A stretch of 64,000 nt of DNA from the NCBI GenBank assembly GCA_036927565.1, contig JAYESD010000005.1, positions 15,096,565 to 15,160,564 on the forward strand, read 5' to 3'. Position numbers and translations under genes: made by a program. Every line of letters starts with the position of its first letter. Positions within the stretch are counted from its first letter, which is position 1. The notes below the pieces were generated by a model. It had not been told where the DNA came from. It made no database searches and saw only the letters and a program-made list of their open reading frames with translations. Positions 32,522 to 44,708 of the stretch are shown piece after piece. The stretch is from Tuctoria greenei. Lineage: Eukaryota > Streptophyta > Magnoliopsida > Poales > Poaceae.

Positions 32522-32791
32522 GATTGGTATCAGAGCCAGGTTGACCGTAGGATGCAGCCTAGATAGAATGGACACTTTAGAGCACATAGGAGCACTCAGG
32601 AATCGATGTGTTTTTGTTGGCTTGCTGTTTGCTATATATATATTGTTTGCTTGTGTGCTTAATAGAGGATTTTGGGATGCTTTAGCATTTCCATGTCCCC
32701 CTAGGCTAGTATAGCTAGTTGGTTAGCTTCATATCCCTTGATGCATATAGTTGGGGACGTTTTCTAATTCTTATCTATTGCTTTTCTTCAG
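32522..32791 (+). other. E3 primer binding site and leader
   Basis: TGGTATCAGAGCCAGG at 32525-32540 matches the initiator methionine tRNA primer site. About 250 bp of untranslated leader follow before the gag ATG. Confidence 0.85.
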
Positions 32792-34257
32792 ATGGTGAGG
32801 ACTCCCAATCAGAGGGATGGCAATGATGAGGAGGAGAACCATGGAGTACCTCAGAACAACAATGGACAAGGACCTGCTCATGGAGCTATCAATATTGAGC
32901 AGCTACTGGCTATGCAAAACCAGCTCATGCAGACCATGATACAAACAATGGGACAGCTGCAGGCTGGCAATATCAACAATCAGCCCCACATGCCTCCACC
33001 GCCACCCCCGCCTCCTCATAACCTATTGGGAGAGTTTACGAGGACTAGGCCACCAACCTTTGCTCAAGCCGCAAACCCTATGGATGCGGATGATTGGCTC
33101 ATATCCATGGAGAAGAAGCTAGCTAATGTCCAATGCAGTGACCGGGAGAAGGTCCTATTTGCTTCTCATCAACTCGTTGGAGCAGCGGCAGATTGGTGGG
33201 ATTCTTATTGCAATGCTCATGAGAACCAAGAGAGAATTACCTGGGCGGAATTCAAGGAGAGTTTCCGTTCTTATTATGTGCCAGAAAGTGTTATGATCTT
33301 GAAGAGGCAAGAATTTGAGAACTTGAGACAAGGAAAATCAAGCGTGAGTGAATATCTCAATAAGTTCACTCAACTCTCAAGGTATGCACCTGAGGATGTT
33401 AGTCGGGACACCCGGAAGCAATACTTGTTCATGAGGGGCTTGAACAATGAGATCCAAGTGCAACTACTCAACTGCGATTATGCCAATTTTCAGAAGCTTG
33501 TGGATAAAGCAATTGTGGTTGAGAACAAGATCCGTGAGATGGAGCAAGAAATCAAGAGGAAGGCGCCATACCAAGGACAACAACAAGGAAGTAATGTGCG
33601 CCCTCGCTTTGCGCCGCCCAACGCGCCTCATTACAGCTCCTCTATTCCTGCTTAGCACCCTGGTTATGCACCGCTCCCAACTCAGTTTGTGCAGTAGCGC
33701 CCTGTTATGCAAGCACCTAGGCCTCCAATGCCCTATGAGCCTCGTGCTAATTTTCCTGCTGCAAATGCTCAAAACCAAGCTCGTCCCAACAATTCTGGTG
33801 GGGTTAAGAAGTGTTATACTTGTGGAGAAGCTGGACACTTTGCGCACCAATGTCCTAAGTCGGGCCTTGGTCAAGGAAGCAATGCACCGAGGCAAAACCC
33901 AAGACCCAATGGAGGACAGCCACAAGGGAACCGTGGACAGCAGAATTTTGCTCGTGGCAACGTGAACCATGTCTCTACAGAGGATGCTCAACAAGCGGAT
34001 GACGTGGTCATTGATATGTTTCTCGCCAACTCCAACCACGCGACTATGTTATTTGATTCTGTAGCATCGCATTCATTCATTGCATCGAAGTATGTTGCCA
34101 AGTATAGTTTGCCTATCTCTCATATGAAGTTTACTCTATTGGTTACGTCTCCTGGAGGAGAAATGAGGATAAATATAGTATGTCCAAAAGTAGGCCTTAG
34201 AATAAGGGGGGTAGACTCGAGGGATGAGAAGGAACATGAGGAACACTTGAGGCTTAC
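32792..34257 (+). pseudogene. E3 gag and protease start, with stops and a deletion
   Basis: The reading from ATG 32792 (MVRTPNQRDGNDEEENHG) has the gypsy gag domain (PMDADDWLISMEKKL, WWDSYCNAHE, FRSYYVPESVM, LSRYAPEDVSRDTRKQYLFMRGL). Two in-frame TAG codons at about 33653 and 33695 interrupt the linker. It resumes with a zinc knuckle, CYTCGEAGHFAHQC, and the protease start, where the active site reads DSVASHSF instead of DSGASHSF. At about 34213 the reading jumps from RGVD in protease to RDEKEHEEHLRLT in RT, a deletion of about 0.8 kb compared with E5. E5 inserted 40 bp later. Confidence 0.9.
34253..34257. repeat. Target site duplication of E5, left copy (CTTAC)
   Basis: CTTAC precedes E5 here and follows it at 44709-44713. 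Joining the flanks gives the continuous RT reading EEHLRLTLQKLREH on E3. Confidence 0.95.
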
Positions 34258-37060
34258 TGTGACGCCCGGTTCTGAAAATGAACCAAGCTAACGCATATGT
34301 GTGCCCAGGATGTTCATCACACATACACGAGTGCAATCACAAAAGAGTATACAGAAAATTACCACAAGACAAGATTAATTAACCAAATTTTATTACACAA
34401 ACCAAATTATCCTCGAATACAAGCTCTAATGAATATTAATGACAAGTTCAACTAATGCAGCGGAAATAAACTAATTAAGCAAACTAAGCAACTATGCAGC
34501 ATAAGCGACAGGGTATGTATGCGCAGCTCCAATCAACACCACAGGCAAAGCTGACGGTAGACACGGCCTAGAACTCTGCATTATCGCCATTAAACTCCCA
34601 ATCCTGACCTGCAAAGGTTGGGGGGGGATTGCAAGAGTGAGTACATGTCGTACTCAGCAAGTGTGGAAAGTATGACATGTGGCTGATTCAAATGACGACA
34701 ATAATAATGGCAAAGTGCTAAAAAGTACAGTAAAACATTTGAAAAGCAATATATTATATGTATGTGAAGTAAACCCATCATAATCATAAGTAATACCATA
34801 ATACCAATCTGAATTCATTACCATCATCAATAATTCCAGATTTCACCATCGTCAATAACCATATTCAATACCATATCCATAACCATTACCAGACCATAAC
34901 CATCCCAAATTCCAGTTTCCCTCTAATCATGTAGGTCATCCAGGCGCTCATAACCGGGAGCACGGCTATCATGATAGTTTTAATTAACTCTGCAGAGGTT
35001 GTACCACTTTACCCACGTGTTTGTGATTCCATCACCCGTCGGCGACTAAAGAAACCTCTCTTATGCCAATTACACTTCCTTTGGTGTATGGCCAAGAGAT
35101 CACAAAATAGCCTTTACAAAGGGATTACTAGCCTATTTAGACCCCACTGAGGTTTCACCGGTGGCGATGCCTCCAACTGAGCACATCTTCAACCAAGGGC
35201 CCCCTCTTGAGCCATTCGGATCCCAGGGTAGTCCCACCAATCATCAACAAACCCAATCCGACTACCCCTTCCCCGAGCATCCACAATGGTCCAAACAGCA
35301 CTAGCAAAGCCCTAATTAAGCACTAGCAAAGCCCTAATTAATCAGCTACGTCGCACCCATACTTGGCCTCGTGGTGGCACTGTAGTCCTGGCTTATTCTC
35401 GCATGAACTGGTCCTTAGATCTAAAGCAAGCAAACCACCATAACATCCAACCTATCCACATACCAGGCTTACTTAGATCACCCATCACCATACCGTATCG
35501 ACCAGTTCACATTAACCAGAATATCATTAATACATAATTAAATATGTAGTGTTGTTTTCCATCCCAATTAATTAAGCGAAGCAAAAAGGTAAAAACCCTT
35601 CTCGACTCTCTACCATATATTCCAGGTGACAAGGGTGGTTAAACAAAGCTAGTAAACTTCCTATCATAGGATTCCCATCAAATTGACACAGCATGCAGTT
35701 TTAAAAACAGGATCAATATGCTTCAAGGACACTTGCCTTGCTCTTGCTGTTGATTAGGGTCAAAGCCTTCAAACTCCTGGTGTTGTAGATCCTCCGCGGC
35801 ACTTTCTAGCGCAAATTCGTCTAATCCACACAATAACATATAAGACAAGAAACACAATCAAAGAGTGCACAAATATTACTCAATATAACATGACATGCAT
35901 GATTGATGCAAATGCAAGGTAGAACTTGTTACTAGATTGCTTTTAATGATCTCTAACTAGTTCTAATAGCTTTTAACAAGTTTATACAGGTTTGGAGTTG
36001 ATTAGATCAAATTTTAGAATCAATTCAACACAATTTAACCAGAAAGATCGGACTAGTCCGCTAGGGACCGGACAAGTCCGCACTCTGCGAGATCAGCAGA
36101 TTAGGGTTTTCTAGATCGACGTAAATTCGGAGATTAGGGGTTGAATGCACGTAAGGAAAAGAGAATAGAAGGTATACCGGGTGTTTAGGACTCCAATAAA
36201 TCAAGAAACTTGGAGGTAGCACTTGGATCTTGGTGATCTAGGATTGGTGATGAACTTGGAGATGAATTGGTGGTGAAGGACGAAACTTGGTGGAGATCTC
36301 TATCCTTCTTCGTTTCCTCCTCTTCTTCTTCTTGCTTGGGATCTTCTCCTCCCTCCTTGATGGTGGCTCCCCACGAACTAGGGTTTGGGTGGGTGGAAAA
36401 AGGGCAAATAGATGTCAACCCAAGGGGTTGGGATGTTTATATAGAGGTGGAGGCTAGGGTTAGATGGATTTTGAGTTTGGGATGAGTAGCGGCCGGTTTA
36501 GAGTCCCACATGGGCTCTAAAAGAGTTGGGCACGACGTCCCTAGGCCCACTTAACATGAAACCCAAGAAACAAGTCGTAAAACAAAAGATCAATTCGGAG
36601 TCGCGAAATATCGGACAAGTCTGGACAGGACCGGACTAGTCCGAAGTCATCCAGAGAGAAAATCGGACAAGTGTGGCCAAACATCGGACAAGTCCGAATT
36701 TGAACAGAAAGGAAAACGGGCAAGTCCGCTGGAACACCGGACTAGTCCGGAAAAGTCCAGGGACTTAGCAATTTTTCAAGGATTCATGGAATATCGGACT
36801 AGTCCGCACAAAATCGGACAAGTCCGAAAGTTTCCAGGGGCAGAATCGGACTAGTCCGCAGCAAAAACGGACAAGTTCGTTTTTAGTCAGAGAGAAATCG
36901 GACTAGTCCTCAGTAAAATCGGACTAGTCCGCACTTTCCTGCGTTTTAAGTGCGGTTTTGCTCCAAATCAATTTTAAACTTGTTCCTCTTGATGTGGGTT
37001 AATGTTAAACATGTATATGAGTGCATGCAGGGCATGATGCATGAAAATGAGGGTGTTACA
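34258..37060 (-). repeat. E5 3' LTR (2803 bp)
   Basis: It begins TGTGACGCCCGGTTC and ends GGGTGTTACA. The TATA box is on minus at 36444-36437, and the palindrome array at about 36612-36935 (steps 20,32,21,32,21 at the start). A poly-G run at about 34620 differs in length from the sister LTR. Confidence 0.93.
36605..36940. promoter_or_regulatory. Palindrome array in E5 U3 (3' LTR copy)
   Basis: Starts include 36612, 36632, 36664, 36685, 36717 and 36738, with steps of 20,32,21,32,21, the same cadence as in E3. The near-palindrome reads CGGACAAGTCCG on plus because the LTR is inverted. The copy in the 5' LTR is at about 44256-44590. Confidence 0.75.
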
Positions 37061-40000
37061 AACCTACCCCCCTTAAAATGAATCTCGCCCTCGAGATTCG
37101 ATGCGGAAGAGGAGAGATAGGGAAATTCCTTCTTGAGATCATCCTCTAATTCCCACGTTGCTTCTTCTTCTGTGTGGTGCTTCCATTGAACTTTACACCA
37201 TCTGATAACCTTGTTCCTTGTGACTCTCTCCTTGGTTTCCAAGATTTTGACCGGTTGCTCGGCATACGTCAAATCTTCCTCTAGTTCTAATTCTTCCATT
37301 GGCACTTGATCTTCCAATACCCTGAGACACTTCTTGAGTTGGGAAACATGAAACACATCATGTACGTCTGAAAGATGAGCTGGCATCTCCAACTTATACG
37401 CTACTTCTCCCATTTTGTCCAAAATCTTGAATGGTCCAATATAGCGAGGTGCGAGCTTGCCCCTTATGTTAAACCTCTTATGACCCCTCATTGGTGACAC
37501 CTTGAGGTAAACAAAATCTCCAATTTCAAAGGCTAATTTCCTTCTCCTATTGTCCGTGTAGCCTTTTTGCCTTGATTGGGCAGCCCTCAAGTTTTCACAA
37601 ATTATTTGGACTTGCTTTTCGGCTTCTTGCAACACATCCGGACCAAATACTTGAGTTTCCCCTGCTTCGTTCCAGAATAAAGGTGTCCTACACTTCCTCC
37701 CATAAAGCGCTTCATATGGTGACATTTTCAAGCTTGCTTGGTAACTATTGTTGTATGAAAATTCCGCGTATGGCAAGCTTTTGTCCCAACTTTTCCCATG
37801 CTTTAAAGCACAAGCTCTTAACATGTCCTCCAAAATCTGATTGGTCCTCTCGGTTTGTCCATCCGTTTGAGGATGATATGCTGAACTAAAATTCAACCTC
37901 GTTCCCAAAGCTTCATGCAACTTTTGCCAAAACCTGGAAGTAAATTGAGAACCTCTATCCGAGACTATCTTCTTTGGTACTCCATGTCGGCACACAATAT
38001 GCTCCATATACAGTTCTGCTAGCTTCGCGGTGGTATATGTGGTCTTGAAAGGATAAAGTGATCTGATTTTGTCAACCGATCTACAATGACCCATATTGAA
38101 TCATAGCCATACTGGGTTCGCGGTAATCCAACTATAAAGTCCATACCAATCTCTTCCCACTTCCACTCTGGAATCTTCAATGGCTGCAATAACCCTGCTG
38201 GCCTTTGATGTTCCGCCTTGACTCGTTGGCACACGTCACACAATGCAACATATTTGGCTATGTCCTTCTTCATGCTGTCCCACCAATAGCAAGTATTCAA
38301 GTCTTTGTACATCTTCGTACAACCTGGGTGAATCGAGTAAGGCGAGTCATGTGCCTCCTTTAATATTGTCTCCCGAATATGCTTTACATTAGGCACAACG
38401 ATCCTCTTTCCAAGCCATAAGGTACCATGTTCATCCTCGTCAAATCTGAATTCTCTCCCTTCTTCGGTTCTTTCCTTGATTTCCTTGATCTCCTCATCTG
38501 TGGTTTGTGCCTCTCGAATTTCTTGCTCCAAGGTTGGGTTTAACTCCATCATCTCCGTCTCATTTGCAAATCCGAGGTTCAACCGTTCAAACTCCTTACA
38601 TAACTCGGACGGTAACTCTCGAACTGTAAGTTGATGGCTTACTCCCTTTCTACTCAAAGCATCGGCCACTACATTGGCTTTTCCCGGATGATAGTTGATC
38701 CCCAAATCATAATCTTTGATGAGCTCCAACCATCTTCGTTGCCTCAAGTTCAGATCCATTTGTGTGAAAATATACTTCAAACTCTTATGATCCGTGTAAA
38801 TTTTACACCTATGTCCAAGAATATAGTGTCTCCAAATCTTCAATGCATGTACCACAGCTGCAAGTTCTAAATCATGTGTTGGGTAATTCTGCTCATGTTT
38901 CTTCAATTGTCTTGATGCATAGGCGACCACTTGACCTTCTTGCATCAATACACATCCAAGCCCTTGTCTTGATGCATCACAATAGATGTCGAAACTCTTG
39001 CTTACATCCGGCAATACCAAAACTGGGGCTGTTGTTAACCTCTTCTTCAACTCCTCAAAACTGTTTTGACAAGCTTCAGTCCATTGGAATGCCTTTCCCT
39101 TCATTAGCAACTCCGTCATAGGCTTGGCTATCTTGGAAAAGTCCTTGATGAATCGACGGTAATATCCAGCCATCCCAAGAAAACTCCTTATTTCCTTGAC
39201 ATTTTGCGGCGGCTCCCACTTCAACACGTCTCTCACTTTTCCGGGGTCAACCGATACTCCTCCTCCTGAGATTATATGACCCAAAAATGGCACCTCTTTC
39301 AACCAAAACTGGCACTTGTTGAACTTGGCATACAATTGGTGTTCCCTCAATTTCTGCAGCGTAAGCCTCAAGTGTTCCTCATGTCCCTTCTCATCCTTCG
39401 AGTAGATCATAATATCATCAATAAACACCACAACGAACTTATCCAAGTACTCCATGAAGACCTTATTCATGAGGTACATAAAGTAGGCAGGTGCATTTGT
39501 CAATCCAAAAGACATCACAGTGTACTCATAAGATCCATACCGTGTCCTAAAAGCTGGTTTGGGTATGTCTGATGGTCTGATCTTCATTTGAAAGTATCCC
39601 ATCCTCAAATCAATCTTGGAAAACACATAGGCGCCTTTCATCTGATCAAACAAATCCTCTATACGGGGCAAGGTGTACTTGTTCTTGATTGTTACCTCGT
39701 TGAGAGCTCGGTAAACCACGCACATCCTTTGCGTTCCATCCTTCTTGTCCACAAATAGAACGGGCGCTCCCCAAGGTGAAGAGCTTGGGCGAATAAAACC
39801 TTTCTCTAATTGTTCTTGAATTTGCTTCTTGAGCTTCGCTAATTCCATAGGAGGCATCCTATACGGCCTCTTAGCTATAGGTGCAGTTCCAGGTATTAAA
39901 TCAATAACAAACTCAATCTCTCGATCAGGTGGTATACCTGGCAACTCATCTGGAAACACATCCAAAAATTCACACACTACCGGAATCTCCTCAATTGTGG

Positions 40001-41100
40001 CACCGTCCACATGATTCAGCTCCAATTGCTTTGGTGTGGTTTGAGATGCTTCAAACTCTACGGTGATCCCTTCCTCATTGGTCAACTTCACCGTCTTTGT
40101 GGCACACTCAATAACTCCATTGTGCTTCCTCAACCAGTCCATACCAAGTATAATGTCCAATCCTTGAGAATCCAAAACTATGAGGTTGGCGGAGAAGTCT
40201 ACCCCCCTTATTATAAGGCTTACTTTTGGACATACTATATTTGTCCTCATCTCTCCTCCAGGAGACTTAACCAACAGAGTAAACTTCATATGAGAGATAG
40301 GCAAACTATACTTGGCAACATACTTCGATGCAATGAATGAATGCGATGCTCCAGAATCAAATAACATAGTCGCGGGGTTGGAGTTGGCGAGAAACATACC
40401 AATGACCACGTCATCTGCTTGTTGAGCATCCTCCGTAGAGACATGGTTCACGTTGCCACGAGCAAAATTCTGCTGTCCACGGCTTCCTTGTGGTTGTCCT
40501 CCATTAGGTCTTGGGTTTTGCCTCGGTGCATTGCTTCCTTGACCAAGGCCCGACTTAGGACATTGATGCGCAAAGTGTCCAGCTTCTCCACAAGTATAAC
40601 ACTTCTTAACTCCACCAGAATTGTTGGGACGAGCTTGGTTTTGAGCATTTGCAGCAGGAAAATTAGCACGAGGCTCATAAGGCATTGGAGGCCTAGGTGC
40701 TTGCATAACAGGGCGTTGCTGCACAAATTGAGTTGGGCGCGGTGCATAACCAGGGCGCTGAGCAGGAATAGAGGAGCTGTAATAGGGCGCATTGGGTGGC
40801 GCAAAGCGAGGGCGCACATTACTTCCTTGTTGCTGTCCTTGATATGGCGCCTTCCTCTTGATTTCTTGCTCCATCTCACGGATCTTGTTCTCCACAACAA
40901 TTGCTTTGTCCACAAGCTTCTGGAAATTTGCATAGTCACAATTGAGCAATTGTACTTGGATCTCATTGTTCAAGCCCCTCATGAACAAGTATTGCTTCTG
41001 GCTATCCCGACTAACATCCTCAGGCGCGTACCTTGAGAGTTGAGTGAATTTATTGAGATATTCACTCACGCTTGATCTTCCTTGCCTTAAATTCTCAAAT
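36946..41100 (-). pseudogene. E5 gag C-terminus and pol polyprotein, one frameshift
   Basis: The reading 41069-38019 (about 1016 codons) has zinc knuckle CYTCGEAGHFAHQC, protease MLFDSGASHSFIA, RT (GTQRMCVVYRALN, FVVVFIDDIMIYS with the catalytic pair), RNase H (FDIYCDASRQGLGC, DHKSLKYIF), the integrase zinc finger (HPGCTKMYKDLN ... CDVCQRV) and the first core motif (GMDFIVGLPRT). A 1-nt deletion near 38050 shifts into 38094-36946, with VSDRGSQFTSRFW and HPQTDGQTERTN (remaining catalytic residues), the GPY/F region (YIGPFKIL) and a chromodomain-like end (VQWKHHTEEEATWELEDDL). The last reading frame runs past the purine tract into the LTR for about 115 nt. All catalytic residues are present. 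Confidence 0.93.
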
Positions 41101-41620
41101 TATTGCCTCTTCAATATCATAACACCCTCGGGCACATAATGAGAACGAAAATTTTCCTTGAATTCGGCCCAAGTAACTCTCTCTTGGTTCTCATGAGCAT
41201 TGCAATAAGAATCCCACCAATCCGCAGCTGCTCCAACTAGTTGATGAGAACAAAATAGCACCTTCTCCCGGTCACTGCATTGGACAATAGCTAGCTTCTT
41301 CTCCACGGACTTGAGCCAATCATCCGCATCCATAGGGTTTGCGGCTTGAGCAAAGGTTGCGGCCTAGTCCTCATAAACTCTCCCAACCGGTTATGAGGAG
41401 GCGGGGGTGGCGGTGGAGGCATGTGGGGTTGATTGTTGATATTGCCAGCCTGCAGCTGTCCCATTGTTTGTATCATGGTCTGCATGAGCTGGTTTTGCAT
41501 AGCCAATAGCTGCTCGATGTTGATACCTCCCTGAGTAGATCCTTGCCCATTGTTGTTCTGAGGCACTCCATTGTTCTCCTCTTCATCATTGCCATCCCTC
41601 TGGTTGCGAGTCCTCACCAT
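41100..41620 (-). pseudogene. E5 gag N-terminal part, frameshift and nonsense
   Basis: ATG 41620 opens MVRTRNQRDGNDEEENNGV, with a proline run (MPPPPPPPPHN). A 1-nt deletion near 41345 breaks the frame within RPPTFAQAANP. The frame resumes as MDADDWLKSVEKKLAIV and ends at TAA (41100-41098), where E3 has GAA. The sequence then continues as FENLRQG into the long pol reading. This is the capsid part of the polyprotein. Confidence 0.92.
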
Positions 41621-41891
41621 CTGAAGAAAAGCAGTAGGTAAGAATTAGAAAACATCCCCAACTATATGCATCAAGGGATATGAAGCTAACCAACTAGCTA
41701 TACTAGCCTAGGTGGACATGGCAACGCTAAAGCATCCAAAAATCCTCTATTAAGCACACAAGCAAACAATATATATAGCAAACAGCACTCCAAGCAAAAA
41801 CACATTGATTCCTGAGTGCTCCTATGTGCTCTAAAGTGTCCATTCTATCTAGGCTGCATCCTACGGTCAACATGTGGCTCTGATACCAATC
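41621..41891 (-). other. E5 leader and primer binding site
   Basis: About 270 bp between gag and the 5' LTR. The minus strand at 41888-41873 reads TGGTATCAGAGCCACA, the initiator methionine primer site. No coding content. Confidence 0.85.
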
Positions 41892-44708
41892 TGTGACGCC
41901 CGGTTCCGAAAATGAACCAAGCTAACGCATATGTGTGCCCAGGATGTTCATCACACATACACGAGTGCAATCACAAATGATATACAGAAAATTACCACGG
42001 AACAAGATTAATTATCAAATTTTATTACACAAACCATATTATCCTCGAATACAAGCTCTAATGAATATTAATGACGAGTTCAACTAATGCAGCGGAAATA
42101 AACTAATTAAGCAAACTAAGCAACTATGGAGCATAAGCGACAGGGTATGTATGCGCAGCTCCAATCAACACCACAGGCAAAGCTGACGGTAGACACGGCC
42201 TAGAACTCTGCATTATCGCCATTAAACTCCCAATCCTGACCTGCAACTGTTGGGGGGGGGGGATTGCAAGAGTGAGTACATGTCGTACTCAGCAAGTGTG
42301 AAAAGTATGACATGTGGCTGATTCAAATGACGACAATAATAATGGCAAAGTGCTGAAAAGTACAGTAAAACATTTGAAAAGCAATATATTATATGTATGT
42401 GAAGTAAACCCATCATAATCATAAGTAATACCATAATACCAATCTGAATTCATTACCATCATCAATAATTCCAGATTTCACCATCGTCAATAACCATATT
42501 CAATACCAGAAATTTATCCATAACCATCCATAACCATTACCAGACCATAACCATCCCAAATTCCAATTTCCCTCTAATCATGTAGGTCATCCAGGCGCTC
42601 ATAACCGGGAGCACGGCTATCATGATAGTTTTAATTAACTCTGCAAAGGTTGTACCACTTTACCCACGTGTTTGTGATTCCATCACCCGTCGGCGACTAA
42701 AGAAACCTCTCTTATGCCAATTACACTTCCTTTGGTGTATGGCCAAGAGATCACAAAATAGCCTTTACAAAGGGATTACTAGCCTATTTAGACCCCACTG
42801 AGGTTTCACTGGTGGCAATGCCTCCAACTGAGCACATCTTCAACCAAGGGCCCCCTCTTGAGCCATTCGGATCCCAGGGTAGTCCCATCAATCATCAACA
42901 AACCCAATCCGACTACCCCTTCCCCAAGCATCCACAATGGTCCAAACAGCACTAGCAAAGCCCTAATTAATCAGCTATGCCGCACCCATACTTGGCCTCG
43001 TGGTGGCACTGTAGTCCTGGCTTATTCTCGCATGAACCGGTCCTTAGATCTAAAGCAAGCAAACCACCATAACATCCAACCCATCCACATACCAGGCTTG
43101 CTTAGATCACCCATCACCATACCGTATCGACTAGTTCACATTAACCAGAATATCATTAATACATAATTAAATATGTAGTGTTGTTTTCCATCCCAATTAA
43201 TTAAGCGAAGCAAAAGGTAAAAACTCTTCCCGACTCTCTACCATATATTCCAGGTGACAAGGGTGGTTAAACAAAGCTAGTAAACTTCCTATCATAGGAT
43301 TCCCATCAAATTGACACAGCATGCAGTTTTACAAACAAAACATTTATTTTAAAAACAGGATCAATATGCTTCAAGGACACTTGCCTTGCTCTTGCTGTTG
43401 ATTAGGGTCAAAGCCTTCAAACTCCTGGTGTTGTAGATCCTTCGCGGCACTTTCTAGCGCAAATCCGTCTAATCCACACAATAACATATAAGACAAGAAA
43501 CACAATCAAAGAGTGCACAAATATTACTCAATATGACATGACATGCATGATTGATGCAAATGCAAGGTAGAACTTGTTACTAGATTGCTTTCAATGATCT
43601 CTAACTAGTTCTAATAGCTTTTAACAAGTTTATACAGGTTTGGAGTTGATTAGATCAAATTTTAGAGTCAATTCAACACAATTTAACCAGAAAGATCGGA
43701 CTAGTCCGCTAGGGACCGGACAAGTCCGCACTCTGCGAGATCAGCAGATTAGGGTTTTCTAGATCGACGTAAATTCGTAGATTAGGGGTTGAATGCACGT
43801 AAGGAAAAGAGAATAGAAGGTATACCAGGTGTTTAGGACTCCAATAAATCAAGAAACTTGGAGGTAGCACTTGGATCTTGGTGATCTAGGGTTGGTGATG
43901 AACTTGGAGATGAATTGGTGGTGAAGGACGAAACTTGGTGGAGATCTCTATCCTTCTTCGTTTCCTCCTCTTCTTCTTCTTGCTTGGGATCTTCTCCTCC
44001 CTCCTTGATGGTGGCTCCCCACGAACTAGGGTTTGGGTGGGTGGAAAAAGGGCAAATAGATGTCAACCCAAGGGGTTGGGCTGTTTATATAGAGGTGGAG
44101 GCTAGGGTTAGATGGATTTCGAGTTTGGGATGAGTAGTGGCCGGTTTAGAGTCCCACATGGGCTCTAAAAGAGTTGGGCACGACGTCCCTAGGCCCACTT
44201 AACATGAAACCCAAGAAACAAGTAGTAAAACAAAAGATCAATTCGGAGTCGTGAAATATCGGACAAGTCCGGACAGGACTGGACTAGTCCAAAGTCGTCT
44301 AGAGAGAAAATCGGACAAGTCTGGCCAAACATCACACAAGTCCGAATTTGAACAGAAAGGAAAACGGACAAGTCCGCTGGAACACCGGACTAGTCCGGAA
44401 AAGTCCAGGGACTTAGCAATTTTTCAAGGATTCATGGAATATCGGACTAGTCCGCACAAAATCGGACAAGCCTAAAAGTTTCCAGGGGCAGAATCAGACT
44501 AGTCCGCAGCAAAAACGGACAAGTCCGTTTTTAGTCAGAGATAAATCGGACTAGTCCTCAGTAAAATCGGACTAGTCTGCATTGTCCTACGTTTTAAGTG
44601 CGGTTTTGCTCCAAATCAATTTTAAACTTGTTCCTCTTGATGTGGGTTAATGTTAAACATGTATATGAGTGCATGCAGAGCATGATGCATGAAAATGAGG
44701 GTGTTACA
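41892..44708 (-). repeat. E5 5' LTR (2817 bp)
   Basis: It runs from TGTGACGCCCGG to GGGTGTTACA, near-identical to 34258-37060. The TATA box is on minus at 44091-44084 and the palindrome array at about 44256-44590 upstream of it. It should be the promoter LTR of E5. Length differences include a 13-bp phrase near 42510 and 24 bp near 43330. Confidence 0.93.

Larger units (their letters stand above)
34258..44708 (-). mobile_element. E5: Tekay-like chromovirus, same family as E3, near complete (10.45 kb)
   Basis: LTRs are 34258-37060 (2803 bp) and 41892-44708 (2817 bp), with a perfect CTTAC duplication. On the minus strand it has primer site TGGTATCAGAGCCACA (41888-41873), gag, protease, RT, RNase H, integrase and chromodomain, then a purine tract AAGGGGGGTAGGTTT abutting the 3' LTR at 37061. 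Only three lesions were seen: a 1-nt deletion in gag (about 41345), a nonsense codon (about 41099) and a 1-nt deletion in integrase (about 38050). The LTR pair is close in sequence, so the insertion is fairly recent. It lies in opposite orientation to its relative E3. Confidence 0.93.

Noticed and set aside
33464..34039. 191-codon minus-strand ORF and the similar 40419-41036 plus-strand ORF
   Set aside because: They are antisense to gag in E3 and E5 respectively. Their similarity to each other merely reflects the shared family.
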